Below, piece after piece: positions 38,156 to 47,134 of a DNA stretch of 64,000 nt. The notes under the pieces are model-generated. The model was not told the origin of the DNA and made no database searches. It worked only from the letters and a program-made list of their open reading frames with translations. Positions within the stretch are counted from its first letter, which is position 1; each line of letters begins with the position of its first letter. Location: the NCBI GenBank assembly GCA_016282015.1, contig JAEEJS010000038.1, positions 46,749-110,748 of the forward strand, read 5' to 3'. Made by a program: the position numbers and the translations under genes. This DNA is from Bacteroidales bacterium. Lineage in GTDB: Bacteria; Bacteroidota; Bacteroidia; Bacteroidales; F082.

Positions 38156-38162
38156 CTCTCAA

Positions 38163-39146
38163 CTATAAACTCTTAATTAAATACTTCGCAATTTGCACCG
38201 CATTGGTTGCAGCTCCCTTTCTGATATTGTCCGAAACCACCCAGAAATTGAAGCCGTTGGCTATGCTGTTGTCGCGACGCATTCTGCCCACAAAAACCTC
38301 GTCCCTGTCGTAAGCCATCAAAGGGGTGGGATAGAGGTTCTCACTCGGATTGTCAGCTACAATCACGCCTGGCGTTGTCTCCAAAATCTTTCTAATTTCC
38401 TGTAAATCATAAGGTTGTGAGAACTCAACATTTACCGATTCGCTATGGCCTCCGTAAACCGGAACACGTGCCACTGTAGCTGAAACAGCAATGTTGGAAT
38501 GCAAAATCTTGTTGGTCTCGAATATGAGTTTCTCTTCCTCCGAGGTGTTGCCGTCTTCAAGGAAATTGCCGCCGTGAGGAATTATATTCTCGTGAATTTG
38601 ATGAGGATAAGCAGGGTTTTCGGCCTTCTCACCTCTCTGTTCGCAATGCAGCTGGTTCAAGCCTTTCAGACCGCTGCCGCTAACCGACTGGTATGTGGAA
38701 ACCACTATGCGTTTGATGCCGTAGCGGCGGTGCATTGGAGCCAAAGCCATCACCAGACCTATGGTCGAGCAGTTGGGGTTGGCAATGATATGGGTGTCGG
38801 CGGTAATGTCTGAAGCGTTGATTTCCGGAACAACCAGAGGAATGCCCTCTTTTTTGCGCCAGGCCGAACTGTTGTCGACCACGTAAGTGCCTTTGGCGGC
38901 GAACAGAGGGGCATATTTTAGCGAAGCATCAGCTCCGGCTGAGAAAATAGCTATGTCAGGACGCTTTTCTATGGCATCCTCAACTGAAATCAAGGTGTAT
39001 TCCTTACCTTTGAAAAGGGTCTTTTTGCCTATGGAACGCTCTGAGGCTGCAACAATCAGCTCGTCTATCGGCAAGTTTTGCTCAGCTAGCACCTGAAGCA
39101 TCTTCTGACCGACCAGCCCGGTGGCACCTATAACCGCTATTTTCAT
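38163..39146 (-). CDS. asd: Aspartate-semialdehyde dehydrogenase
   Basis: A 327-aa NADPH-dependent enzyme of the aspartate pathway giving threonine, methionine, lysine and diaminopimelate. N-terminal Rossmann motif GATGLVGQKM (7-16), catalytic Cys126 in NPNCSTIG, and the substrate-binding histidine region VARVPVYGGHSESV. Length is normal. It is first in the operon with ribF and the dipeptidase. A -7 box about 113 nt upstream forms a symmetric pair with that of the divergent lamin-tail gene. Confidence 0.97.
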   Translation of the reverse strand: MKIAVIGATGLVGQKMLQVLAEQNLPIDELIVAASERSIGKKTLFKGKEYTLISVEDAIEKRPDIAIFSAGADASLKYAPLFAAKGTYVVDNSSAWRKKEGIPLVVPEINASDITADTHIIANPNCSTIGLVMALAPMHRRYGIKRIVVSTYQSVSGSGLKGLNQLHCEQRGEKAENPAYPHQIHENIIPHGGNFLEDGNTSEEEKLIFETNKILHSNIAVSATVARVPVYGGHSESVNVEFSQPYDLQEIRKILETTPGVIVADNPSENLYPTPLMAYDRDEVFVGRMRRDNSIANGFNFWVVSDNIRKGAATNAVQIAKYLIKSL

Positions 39147-39249
39147 GGTTTTTCCTCCTGAAATGTTAAAATTTATTAAGATTTAGTGCAATAATCCGAA
39201 TATTATGTTAAAAAATGTTAAAAAAGCAACATCTTAAAACTATTCGTTT

Positions 39250-39267
39250 TACTTTTGTGCAAAAGTA
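39250..39267. promoter_or_regulatory. Symmetric face-to-face promoter pair
   Basis: TACTTTTG (plus, 39250-39257) and CAAAAGTA (39260-39267, minus-strand TACTTTTG) form perfect 8-bp arms around TG. Each arm matches TAnnTTTG, one directed to the lamin-tail gene (ATG 39295) and one to asd (ATG 39146). Confidence 0.55.
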
Positions 39268-39294
39268 GTTAAAAATTTTCAAACATTTGTAGTT

Positions 39295-41865
39295 ATGGAT
39301 GCAAAAATGTTGATGATAGCGGCATACTTGTTTTTGTTTATGCCCGTCAAAAGTTACACACAGATTTATGATGACTTTTCGGATGGTGATTTCTCCGAAA
39401 ATCCTGCCTGGAACGGCACAGAACCTCTATTTACTGTCAACAAGGAGCTTCAGCTGCAGCTCAATGCCGAAGGTGGAGGCGAGGCTTATCTTTATTGCTC
39501 TCAAGCCTTTGGGCAGCATGCCCGACATCAGTGGCAATTCTGGCTCCGCGAGGCTTTCTCGCCCTCTGGCAACAACTATTGCGATATAATGCTCTGCGAC
39601 AATTACTTCATCCGTTTTGGTGAAGCTGGCAGTAGTGATGTGCTGGAGCTGTTCCGCAGAGACGGGGACTCCAATGTCAGTGTATGTCGGGGTTCAGACA
39701 GCTTTATCGCCTCTGCTTTTGCGGCTTGGTTTAAGGTCACCCGCGACGACAGGGGCACATGGAAAATCTATATAGATAAACTTGGCAACTCCGACTATCA
39801 GCTTGATGCTCAAGGTATTGACGACACTTACGACATAAACGGTAATTTCGGCATCAAAGCCTTTTTCACTTCGAGCAATTCTAAAAGGGTCTACTTGGAC
39901 GACGTTTACTTCGGTCCGCTTATAGTGGATACCGATCCGCCCTGTCTGACTGAGGTCAAAGTGTTAAAATACAATAAATTACAACTCAACTTCAACGAAG
40001 TCGTGGAGGGTCCTGCTGTACTTGACAGTGACAACTATTCGGTTGACAATCAAATTGGTAATCCCATGTATGTGGAATATAACGGAAACGACCGTTCGCA
40101 GCTCATACTCTCGTTTGCCAACACTATTCAGGAGGGACTGAATTATACGTTGACAATCAATAAGATACAAGATATTGAGGGGAATATGTCGGAAAACATC
40201 CTGAATACCTTTTTATATTATAATACAAAAGCCAACGATGTGGTCATCAACGAGATTATGGCTGACCCTGAGCCTGAAGTGGGGCTGCCGGCCTGCGAAT
40301 ATATAGAGTTGTACAACAGTACGGAGTTCCCCATAAGTCTGAAGGATTGGCTTTTGGTGATAGGCACTGGCGAAAAGGTCATCACTCAGGATGTGGAGAT
40401 TCAGCCTTACGGTTATCTGCTTCTCTGCAAAACCGAGTCAGTGCCTGCCTTGGAAGGATACGGCCAATGTGTTGATTTTGCGAGCTTTGCCATCACCAAC
40501 TCCGGTGTGGGCATAACGCTCAGAGATGCCGAATCCCGGCTGGTTTCTGAAGTGAAGTTCGACCTTTCGTGGTATCACGACTCCAATAAAACCGATGGCG
40601 GTTGGTCATTGGAACAAATAGACCCTCTGTCGCCTTGTGCCGGAAGGGAAAACTGGAGGGCGAGCTGCCATCGCGACGGAGGTACACCCGGAGCCAAAAA
40701 CTCGGTCGACGCTCCCAATGTGCTTATGCCCCAAATCGATTATATAGACATGCTGTCAACTAACAGCATGCAGCTGTTTTTCAATCAGAGGATGGACGAA
40801 AACTCTCTGGAAAACATTGAAAACTACACAGTTGTGGAGTTTGACAGCCATCCCGTAAGCGCCGGGCTTCAGCCCAATCAATCAAACAGCGTGGTTCTGG
40901 CTTTCGACATGGATTTCACCTATCAGAATGTTTATACTATCAAGGTTGACAACCTTTACAACTGTTCCGGCATGCCAATTGGGGAGGGTAGCGGTTTCCA
41001 ATTCGGTATTCCGGACGAGGCCGAATTTAATGATGTGGTCATAAACGAGATACTTTTCGACCCTGTCGCCCCTGCCGGAGATTATGTGGAGATATACAAC
41101 AACTCCGATAAAGTCATAAATATCAGCGAGTTGAAGCTGGGGATGGTGAAAGAGACCTTTCCCAATCCGCCCGACACTACCATAAAAACAATCTGCACCG
41201 AGAACCGTCAGCTGCTGCCCGGTCACTACGCGCTTCTGACTACCACACCCACCGAGATAGGCTCGCAATATGACTGCACGACTGACAATTTCATAATGAT
41301 GGGAAGTTTCCCTTCTTATCCCAACAGCGGAGCGGCGGCGGTTTTGTTTTACGGCACCGAAGTCATTGATGCCATGCGCTATTCTGACGACTCGCATTAT
41401 CCTTTGCTTGCCGAAACCACAGGTGTCGCTTTGGAGAGAGTCAGCCCCGACATAGCCTCCGACTATCCTGAAAACTGGCATTCCGCCGCCGCTCCTCTTT
41501 ACGGCACCCCAGGTTACAGGAATTCCGTCTTCATAGAAAACACAGAATCGGACGAGACAGTCGACATAACCCCCACGGTTTTCTCTCCCGACGGTGACGG
41601 TTTCGACGATGTCACTACCATCAATCTCAACAATTTTGACAACGGTTACACCGTCAGAATCACCATATTCGACTCTCAAGGAAGGCTGACAAAAACGTTA
41701 ATCAACAACCAAAACATAGGCCAGAGCAATCGTTTTGTGTGGAACGGACGTGATGAAAACAACAGTATTGTGCCTTTTGGAATTTATGTGGCGTTTGTAG
41801 AAGTATTTGATATTCAAGGAGATATAAAACGATTTAAGAAGGCCGTAGTGGTTGCGGGCAAATAA
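39295..41865 (+). CDS. Lamin-tail-domain surface protein with gliding/T9SS-type C-terminus
   Basis: An 856-aa exported protein. After a signal peptide (LFLFMPVKSYTQ) comes a laminin-G/lectin-like N-terminal domain (about 25-205). Ig-like segments beginning with LTEVKVLKYNKLQLNFNE (about 215-310) and again near 480-580 alternate with two lamin-tail domains (DVVINEIMADPEPEVGLPACEYIEL at about 315; DVVINEILFDPVAPAGDYVEIYN at about 580). The C-terminal 95 residues (VFSPDGDGFDDVTTINL ... VWNGRDENNSIVPFGIYVAFVEV) are a gliding-motility/type B T9SS-like domain. Function unknown; surface location is likely. Confidence 0.88.
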   Translation: MDAKMLMIAAYLFLFMPVKSYTQIYDDFSDGDFSENPAWNGTEPLFTVNKELQLQLNAEGGGEAYLYCSQAFGQHARHQWQFWLREAFSPSGNNYCDIMLCDNYFIRFGEAGSSDVLELFRRDGDSNVSVCRGSDSFIASAFAAWFKVTRDDRGTWKIYIDKLGNSDYQLDAQGIDDTYDINGNFGIKAFFTSSNSKRVYLDDVYFGPLIVDTDPPCLTEVKVLKYNKLQLNFNEVVEGPAVLDSDNYSVDNQIGNPMYVEYNGNDRSQLILSFANTIQEGLNYTLTINKIQDIEGNMSENILNTFLYYNTKANDVVINEIMADPEPEVGLPACEYIELYNSTEFPISLKDWLLVIGTGEKVITQDVEIQPYGYLLLCKTESVPALEGYGQCVDFASFAITNSGVGITLRDAESRLVSEVKFDLSWYHDSNKTDGGWSLEQIDPLSPCAGRENWRASCHRDGGTPGAKNSVDAPNVLMPQIDYIDMLSTNSMQLFFNQRMDENSLENIENYTVVEFDSHPVSAGLQPNQSNSVVLAFDMDFTYQNVYTIKVDNLYNCSGMPIGEGSGFQFGIPDEAEFNDVVINEILFDPVAPAGDYVEIYNNSDKVINISELKLGMVKETFPNPPDTTIKTICTENRQLLPGHYALLTTTPTEIGSQYDCTTDNFIMMGSFPSYPNSGAAAVLFYGTEVIDAMRYSDDSHYPLLAETTGVALERVSPDIASDYPENWHSAAAPLYGTPGYRNSVFIENTESDETVDITPTVFSPDGDGFDDVTTINLNNFDNGYTVRITIFDSQGRLTKTLINNQNIGQSNRFVWNGRDENNSIVPFGIYVAFVEVFDIQGDIKRFKKAVVVAGK

Positions 41866-41899
41866 TTTTAAAGAAAAAGCTCAATTCTAAAATATTTCG

Positions 41900-41907
41900 T
41901 ACCTTTG
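41900..41907 (+). promoter_or_regulatory. -7 box of the LysE-type gene
   Basis: TACCTTTG lies 22 nt before ATG 41930. Confidence 0.65.
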
Positions 41908-41929
41908 CCCTTTCTACTGTAGTGTAAAA

Positions 41930-42637
41930 ATGGCATATTTATACGGAGCATTTATAGGATTGGGTTTGGCGACCATTTTCGGTGTCGGACCTGCTTTTTT
42001 CATGCTTATTCAAACCAGCATAACCAAGGGCTACAAAACGGCCATTATGCTCGATTTGGGCGTGATATTAAGCGATGTCCTGGTAGTGGTGCTCATGACC
42101 ATGACCTCCATACAGCTGACATTCGACTCCGAAAACAGCATGATACTGCCCGGTATAGCGGCCGGAGTGATAGTAATCGGATTCGGAATATTCACTTACC
42201 TCTCAAAGCCGGAGAAAATAGTGGAACGTTCCGAGAAAAAGTCGGCCGAGCTTGACGAAATGGAGAAAAAATTCGAAAAACTAGACCAGACTCTAGATAA
42301 AATTAACGAAAAACTCGACATCAAGCGTAAAGGACCTAGATGGTATATCTACACGGCGAAAGGATTTTTGATGAACATATTCAATCCTTTCATCTGGGTG
42401 TTCTGGATGACCTGTACCGCCACGGCCAACGGACGTTACAACGGTGTAGACCAGTTGGTGCTGTTTTTCGTGGGAGTTTTCTCAATCATACTGGTTATCG
42501 ACATACTCAAAATACTCGGAGCATACTCGCTGAAGCGTTTCTTCACCGAACACCGCATGAAAATACTCAACCGCGCCACTGGTATAGCTCTGATGGCTTG
42601 CGGTCTCATACTGATAGTAAGAGTGCTGTTCTGCTAA
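41930..42637 (+). CDS. LysE-family amino acid exporter with cytoplasmic helical insert
   Basis: A 235-aa inner-membrane protein of the LysE/RhtB exporter superfamily. The N-terminal helices include GLGLATIFGVGPAFFMLIQTSITKGYKTAIMLDLGVILSD, with the family G-P-x-F and G-x3-D patterns; FLMNIFNPFIWVFWM matches the usual N-P-K/N-P-F region. Between helices 3 and 4 there is a highly charged stretch of about 45 residues (from EKIVERSEKKSAEL to KLDIKRKGPRW) predicted to form a coiled coil; it is longer than the usual loop. Monocistronic, converging on recJ. Confidence 0.87.
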   Translation: MAYLYGAFIGLGLATIFGVGPAFFMLIQTSITKGYKTAIMLDLGVILSDVLVVVLMTMTSIQLTFDSENSMILPGIAAGVIVIGFGIFTYLSKPEKIVERSEKKSAELDEMEKKFEKLDQTLDKINEKLDIKRKGPRWYIYTAKGFLMNIFNPFIWVFWMTCTATANGRYNGVDQLVLFFVGVFSIILVIDILKILGAYSLKRFFTEHRMKILNRATGIALMACGLILIVRVLFC

Positions 42638-42644
42638 AATCAAA

Positions 42645-44408
42645 TTAGAATTTAATATCCTTTACATTGAGCTGGAGGGTGGTCTTGCCCTGCCAGAAGT
42701 TTTCTTCAATGTGATAACAGATGGTGAACGGTTCTTTCTCGTGTATACGTTCGTATAAATCACCTTTTTGGAATGCTATGCCGGCGAACACATTCTCGGT
42801 GTTACCCTGCTGCATCACGCTGAGTTTCAGGTGTTTGCGGTTGCCGACAGCTCTTGAGAACCCGGCGTCTATCACGTTGCGGGTGAGGAATACCGGTGCC
42901 AGGTTGCCCGGGCCGAAAGGAGCGAACTGCTTCAGTATACGCACAAACTTAGGCGTGATGTTGGTGAAGTCCATCTGTATGTCGACGTTAAGCTCGGGAG
43001 TGAGGTCGTTCTCCTCCAGATGCTCAGCCACGTATTTCTCGAAACGCTCTGAAAACTCTTGCAGATGCTCGGGTTTCAGAGAAAGTCCGGCTGCATATTT
43101 GTGTCCGCCGAAGTGCTCCAGAATGTCTGAACACGAGTCTATGGCGTCGTAAATATCGAAATTCTTTATGGAGCGGGCCGAACCTGTGATGAGATTGCCC
43201 GAACGCGTCAACACTATGGTCGGACGGTAATAGGAGTCGGTGAGTCGTGAAGCCACGATCCCGATGACGCCCTTATGCCAGTTTTCATTGAAAATGACTG
43301 TGCTCTTGGCGTTGCGCATCTGCTCGTCAGCCTCGATCATGCTCAAAGCCTGCTCTGTGATGGCATTGTCAAGCTCGCGGCGGTGGGAGTTCAGATCATT
43401 GATGCTGGACGCCAGTTTTTCGGCGTGGTCGTAGTTGGTGGCAAGTAGCAGTCGAACAGAGTCGCTGGCCTTCTCCAAACGGCCGGCCGCATTGATACGC
43501 GGACCGATTAAAAACACCAGGTCACTGATTGTCAGCTCTCTTTCCAAAGCTGTCTGCGATTCTGAATCCGACTTTGAGTCTTCGCCACGGCGGTGAATGT
43601 TGGCATGACGCAGCACTGCCTCAATGCCCGGACGCGGCTTTTTGTTCAAAAGCTTGAGTCCGAAGTAAGCCAAAACTCTGTTCTCGCCTGTGATAGGAAC
43701 TATATCGGCCGCAATACTGACAGCCACATAATCCAGCAGATCGTAGACTTCCTCAATAGGGCGTCCCAGGCGCATGGACAAAGCCGTTACCAGCTTAAAG
43801 CCCACTCCGCAGCCTGACAGTTCCTTATAAGGATATTCACAGTCAGGACGCTTTGAGTCGAGCACTGCCGCGGCGTGCGGGATCACGTCATCCGGACGGT
43901 GATGGTCGCAGATGATGAAGTCGACTCCACGTTGGTTGGCGTATTCAATTTTTTCCACGGCCTTAATACCGCAGTCGAGCACTATGACCAAGCCGAAGCC
44001 GTTGTCGGCGGCGTAATCTATGCCTTTATATGAAATTCCGTACCCTTCCTCATAGCGGTCAGGGATGTAGAATGCAATTTTCTTCTTGTTGACGAAATTC
44101 TTGAGATATGTGTAAATCAAGGCGACAGCGGTGGTTCCGTCCACGTCGTAGTCACCGTAAATGAGTATCTTCTCGCCTTCGTTCATGGCGCGCTGCAAAC
44201 GGTCGACAGCCTTGTCCATGTCTTTCATCAGGAAGGGGTCGTGCAGTTGCGACAGCGAAGGACGGAAGAAGTTTTTCGCCTCATCGTAGTTGGTAATGCC
44301 GCGCTGAACCAACAAAATGGCCAACTTCTCGTCGATGCCTAACGACTCCGACAAGCTCTTAACCAATTGTTTATCCACATCTTGGGCTAAAATCCAGCGC
44401 GTTTCCAA
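42645..44408 (-). CDS. recJ: Single-stranded-DNA-specific exonuclease RecJ
   Basis: A 587-aa 5'-3' exonuclease of recombination and repair. DHH motifs are visible: IYGDYDVDGTTAVAL, VIVLDCGIKA and FIICDHHRPDD, then RINAAGRLEKASDSV and the DHHA1 region ENWHKGVIGIVASRL ... GSARSIKNFDIYDAI ... FGGHKYAAGLSL. The start is taken as TTG at 44408 (followed by ETRWILAQD, the usual RecJ beginning), because the -7 box at 44430-44437 lies only 21 nt upstream and inside the longer reading from 44570. Confidence 0.93.
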   Translation of the reverse strand: METRWILAQDVDKQLVKSLSESLGIDEKLAILLVQRGITNYDEAKNFFRPSLSQLHDPFLMKDMDKAVDRLQRAMNEGEKILIYGDYDVDGTTAVALIYTYLKNFVNKKKIAFYIPDRYEEGYGISYKGIDYAADNGFGLVIVLDCGIKAVEKIEYANQRGVDFIICDHHRPDDVIPHAAAVLDSKRPDCEYPYKELSGCGVGFKLVTALSMRLGRPIEEVYDLLDYVAVSIAADIVPITGENRVLAYFGLKLLNKKPRPGIEAVLRHANIHRRGEDSKSDSESQTALERELTISDLVFLIGPRINAAGRLEKASDSVRLLLATNYDHAEKLASSINDLNSHRRELDNAITEQALSMIEADEQMRNAKSTVIFNENWHKGVIGIVASRLTDSYYRPTIVLTRSGNLITGSARSIKNFDIYDAIDSCSDILEHFGGHKYAAGLSLKPEHLQEFSERFEKYVAEHLEENDLTPELNVDIQMDFTNITPKFVRILKQFAPFGPGNLAPVFLTRNVIDAGFSRAVGNRKHLKLSVMQQGNTENVFAGIAFQKGDLYERIHEKEPFTICYHIEENFWQGKTTLQLNVKDIKF

Positions 44409-44429
44409 TATAAAAACTTTTTTAACTCG

Positions 44430-44437
44430 CAAAATTA
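44430..44437 (-). promoter_or_regulatory. -7 box of recJ
   Basis: The minus strand reads TAATTTTG, 21 nt before TTG 44408. It supports a non-ATG start for recJ. Confidence 0.6.
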
Positions 44438-44578
44438 CCAAAAAAATCTCTTTTTTGCAAGAAAAAATGTAAAAAAATCGTAAAACATTACTATTCACGC
44501 AGTTCGCGTCCGAAAAATCCACTTTGTCACAAATCAAAAAATCTTTTGACTTTTGGTTTTTAACATACAACTTTTTAT

Positions 44579-44586
44579 TATATTTG
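44579..44586 (+). promoter_or_regulatory. -7 box of purH
   Basis: TATATTTG lies 22 nt before ATG 44609. A TTTG at 44552-44555 is a possible -33 element. The box excludes the longer reading from TTG 44591. Confidence 0.65.
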
Positions 44587-44608
44587 CATCTTGAAAAATC
44601 ACTTCGTT

Positions 44609-46102
44609 ATGACATCCAAAAGAATCAAAAGTGCTTTAATATCAGTATTTTATAAGACTGATCTCGATAAAATCGTTGCTTTGCTCAAAAAGAACGGTGT
44701 TCAGATTTACGCTACAGGTGGCACCCTCGATTTCATTAAAAAACTCGACGACAGCGTTCGTTCAGTGGAATCACTTACAGGCTATCCTTCAATTTTAGGC
44801 GGCCGTGTCAAAACCTTGCATCCTAAAGTGTTCGGCGGCATACTGGGACGTCTCGATAACGAGTCGGACATAGCCGAGATGCGCCAGTATGAGATTCCGG
44901 CCCTCGACCTTGTCATAGTCGACCTTTATCCTTTCGAGGAGACAGTCCGCAACACCACAGACGAGGCTGAAATCATAGAGAAGATAGACATAGGAGGCAT
45001 TTCTCTCATTCGCGCAGGCGCCAAGAACTTCAACGACTGCCTCATAGTGCCTTCGTCAAACTACTATAAGGAATTCATGGAGATGTACGAGCGTCAGGAC
45101 GGCTGCACCACCCTCGACGACCGCAAACGTTTTGCCCGCTATGCCTTCCAGACAAGCTCGCATTACGACACAGCCATCTTCAACTGGTTTGCCGGTGACA
45201 ACGCCACTCCTCTGCGTTATGGCGAAAACCCTCACCAGAAGGCTGTTTTCAACGGCAATCTCGATGAGGTGTTCGAGAAACTGCACGGCAAAGACCTGTC
45301 GTACAACAACCTTCTCGACCTCGACGCCGGTCTCAACCTCATACGTGAATTCGACGAGCCGACTTTCGCAATACTTAAGCACAACAATCCTTGCGGCATA
45401 GCGTCAAGGCCAACCATAGCGGAGGCTTATGACGCCGCCTTGGCGGGAGACCCTGTCTCCGCCTTCGGCGGCGTGTTCGTCAGCAACCGTCCCATCGACC
45501 TCAAGACAGCCGAAGAGATGAACAAGATGTTCTTCGAAGTTTGTGTCGCTCCGGCTTACGAAGAGGGAGTGCTCGACATTCTCTTCACCAAGAAGAACCG
45601 CATAGTGCTCAAGCTCAAGTCAAACAACTTCCCGTCAAAGGTCTACAAATCGGCCCTCAACGGCATACTCGAGCAAGACCGCGACCTTCACAACGAGACC
45701 AAAGACGATTTCAAGGCTGTTACAAACAAGACAGTCGACAACCAGAACGACATTGACGATTTGATTTTTGCGAATAAGATAGTCAAACACAGCCGTTCCA
45801 ACGCCATAGTTCTTGCCAAGAACAAACAGCTCTACGCTTCCGGCATAGGCCAGACCTCACGTGTGGACGCATTGAAACAGGCTATAGCCAAGGCTGGCAG
45901 TTTCAATTTCGACCTCAACGGAGCGGTGTTGGCATCTGACGCCTTCTTCCCGTTCTCAGACTGCGTCGAGATAGCAAGCATGGCAGGCATTAAAGCCATA
46001 GTTCAGCCAGGCGGTTCGGTACGCGACCAGGAGTCGGTGGACGCTTGCAACAAATTCGGCATAGCCATGGTTTTCACAGGATACAGACACTTCAAACATT
46101 AA
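44609..46102 (+). CDS. purH: Bifunctional AICAR formyltransferase/IMP cyclohydrolase
   Basis: A 497-aa enzyme for the last two steps of IMP synthesis. The N-terminal cyclohydrolase half has IYATGGTLDFIKK, TGYPSILGGRVKTLHPKVFGGIL and IDIGGISLIRAGAKNF. The C-terminal formyltransferase half has LRYGENPHQKAVF, ILKHNNPCGIAS, AFGGVFVSNRPID and the end IAMVFTGYRHFKH. Length is normal. Together with guaB in this window it belongs to guanine nucleotide supply. It begins a head-to-tail run with mreB (6-bp gap), so cotranscription with the cell-shape genes is possible. Confidence 0.97.
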   Translation: MTSKRIKSALISVFYKTDLDKIVALLKKNGVQIYATGGTLDFIKKLDDSVRSVESLTGYPSILGGRVKTLHPKVFGGILGRLDNESDIAEMRQYEIPALDLVIVDLYPFEETVRNTTDEAEIIEKIDIGGISLIRAGAKNFNDCLIVPSSNYYKEFMEMYERQDGCTTLDDRKRFARYAFQTSSHYDTAIFNWFAGDNATPLRYGENPHQKAVFNGNLDEVFEKLHGKDLSYNNLLDLDAGLNLIREFDEPTFAILKHNNPCGIASRPTIAEAYDAALAGDPVSAFGGVFVSNRPIDLKTAEEMNKMFFEVCVAPAYEEGVLDILFTKKNRIVLKLKSNNFPSKVYKSALNGILEQDRDLHNETKDDFKAVTNKTVDNQNDIDDLIFANKIVKHSRSNAIVLAKNKQLYASGIGQTSRVDALKQAIAKAGSFNFDLNGAVLASDAFFPFSDCVEIASMAGIKAIVQPGGSVRDQESVDACNKFGIAMVFTGYRHFKH

Positions 46103-46108
46103 ACAAAT

Positions 46109-47131
46109 ATGGGATTATTTTCTTTCTTTGATAAGGAACTTGCAATTGACCTCGGTACAGCCAACACCATTATCATGCACAACGACAAGGTGGTGGTTGA
46201 CGAACCGTCCATCGTAGCCATACACCGTGACACCCAGCAGATTATGGCTGTCGGTAAAAGAGCTATGATGATGCATGGAAAAACACACGAAAACATTAAA
46301 ACCATCAGACCTCTGCGCGATGGAGTCATAGCCGACTTCCAGGCTGCTGAGTATATGCTGCGTGAGATGATCAAGATGATCAACTTCCGCGGTTCTATCT
46401 TCCCTCCAGCGTTGAAGATGGTTATCTGCATACCATCAGGCATCACCGAAGTTGAGGAACGCGCCGTCAAGGACAGTGCCGAACAGGCCGGAGCCAAGGA
46501 GGTGCGCCTTATCCACGAGCCTATGGCTGCCGCTATCGGTATAGGCATAGACGTGCTCGAACCTATGGGCAACATGATAGTCGACATCGGAGGCGGTACT
46601 TCGGAAATAGCCGTCATAGCCTTGGGTGGCATTGTCACCAACAAATCCATCCGTATTGCCGGTGACGACTTCAACGACGAGATTTTGGAATTCATGCGTA
46701 AGGAACACAACCTCAACGTGGGTGAACGCACAGCCGAGCTCATCAAGATAGAGGTGGGCGCCGCCATTCAGGACCTTGACAACCCGCCTGAGGACTATGC
46801 CGTTCACGGACGTGACATGCTCACCGGTATCCCGAAAGAAGTGATGGTAAACTACAAGGAAATTGCACACTGTCTCGACAAGAGCGTGTCAAAGATAGAA
46901 GCCGCGGTGCTCAACACCCTCGAGACCACTCCTCCTGAGCTTTCGGCCGATATCTACCGCACAGGTATTTATCTGACAGGCGGCGGAGCCTTACTGCGCG
47001 GACTCGACAAGCGTCTGCACGACCGCACACAGTTGCCTATACATGTGGCTGAAGATCCGCTTCGCGCAGTGGCACGCGGTACAGCCATAGCACTGAAGAA
47101 CTTCGACGGTTTCCCGTTCCTCATCAAGTAA
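46109..47131 (+). CDS. mreB: Rod-shape-determining actin homologue MreB
   Basis: A 340-aa actin-like ATPase that organises cell-wall elongation. Phosphate-1 motif AIDLGTANTIIMH, EPMAAAIGIGIDV, phosphate-2 MIVDIGGGTSEIAVIALGG, and the adenosine motif IYLTGGGALLRGLDKRL are present. Length is normal. It is followed by mreC (3-bp gap) and mreD (16-bp overlap), the standard order. Confidence 0.98.
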   Translation: MGLFSFFDKELAIDLGTANTIIMHNDKVVVDEPSIVAIHRDTQQIMAVGKRAMMMHGKTHENIKTIRPLRDGVIADFQAAEYMLREMIKMINFRGSIFPPALKMVICIPSGITEVEERAVKDSAEQAGAKEVRLIHEPMAAAIGIGIDVLEPMGNMIVDIGGGTSEIAVIALGGIVTNKSIRIAGDDFNDEILEFMRKEHNLNVGERTAELIKIEVGAAIQDLDNPPEDYAVHGRDMLTGIPKEVMVNYKEIAHCLDKSVSKIEAAVLNTLETTPPELSADIYRTGIYLTGGGALLRGLDKRLHDRTQLPIHVAEDPLRAVARGTAIALKNFDGFPFLIK

Positions 47132-47134
47132 GGA

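Noticed and set aside
40882..41679. 265-codon minus-strand frame inside the lamin-tail protein gene
   Set aside because: Antisense shadow; composition reflects complementary codons and no domain is readable.
42637..42655. Palindrome AAATT-ag-AATTT between lysE-type gene and recJ as terminator
   Set aside because: Only a 5-bp all-AT stem with no T run; too weak to call.
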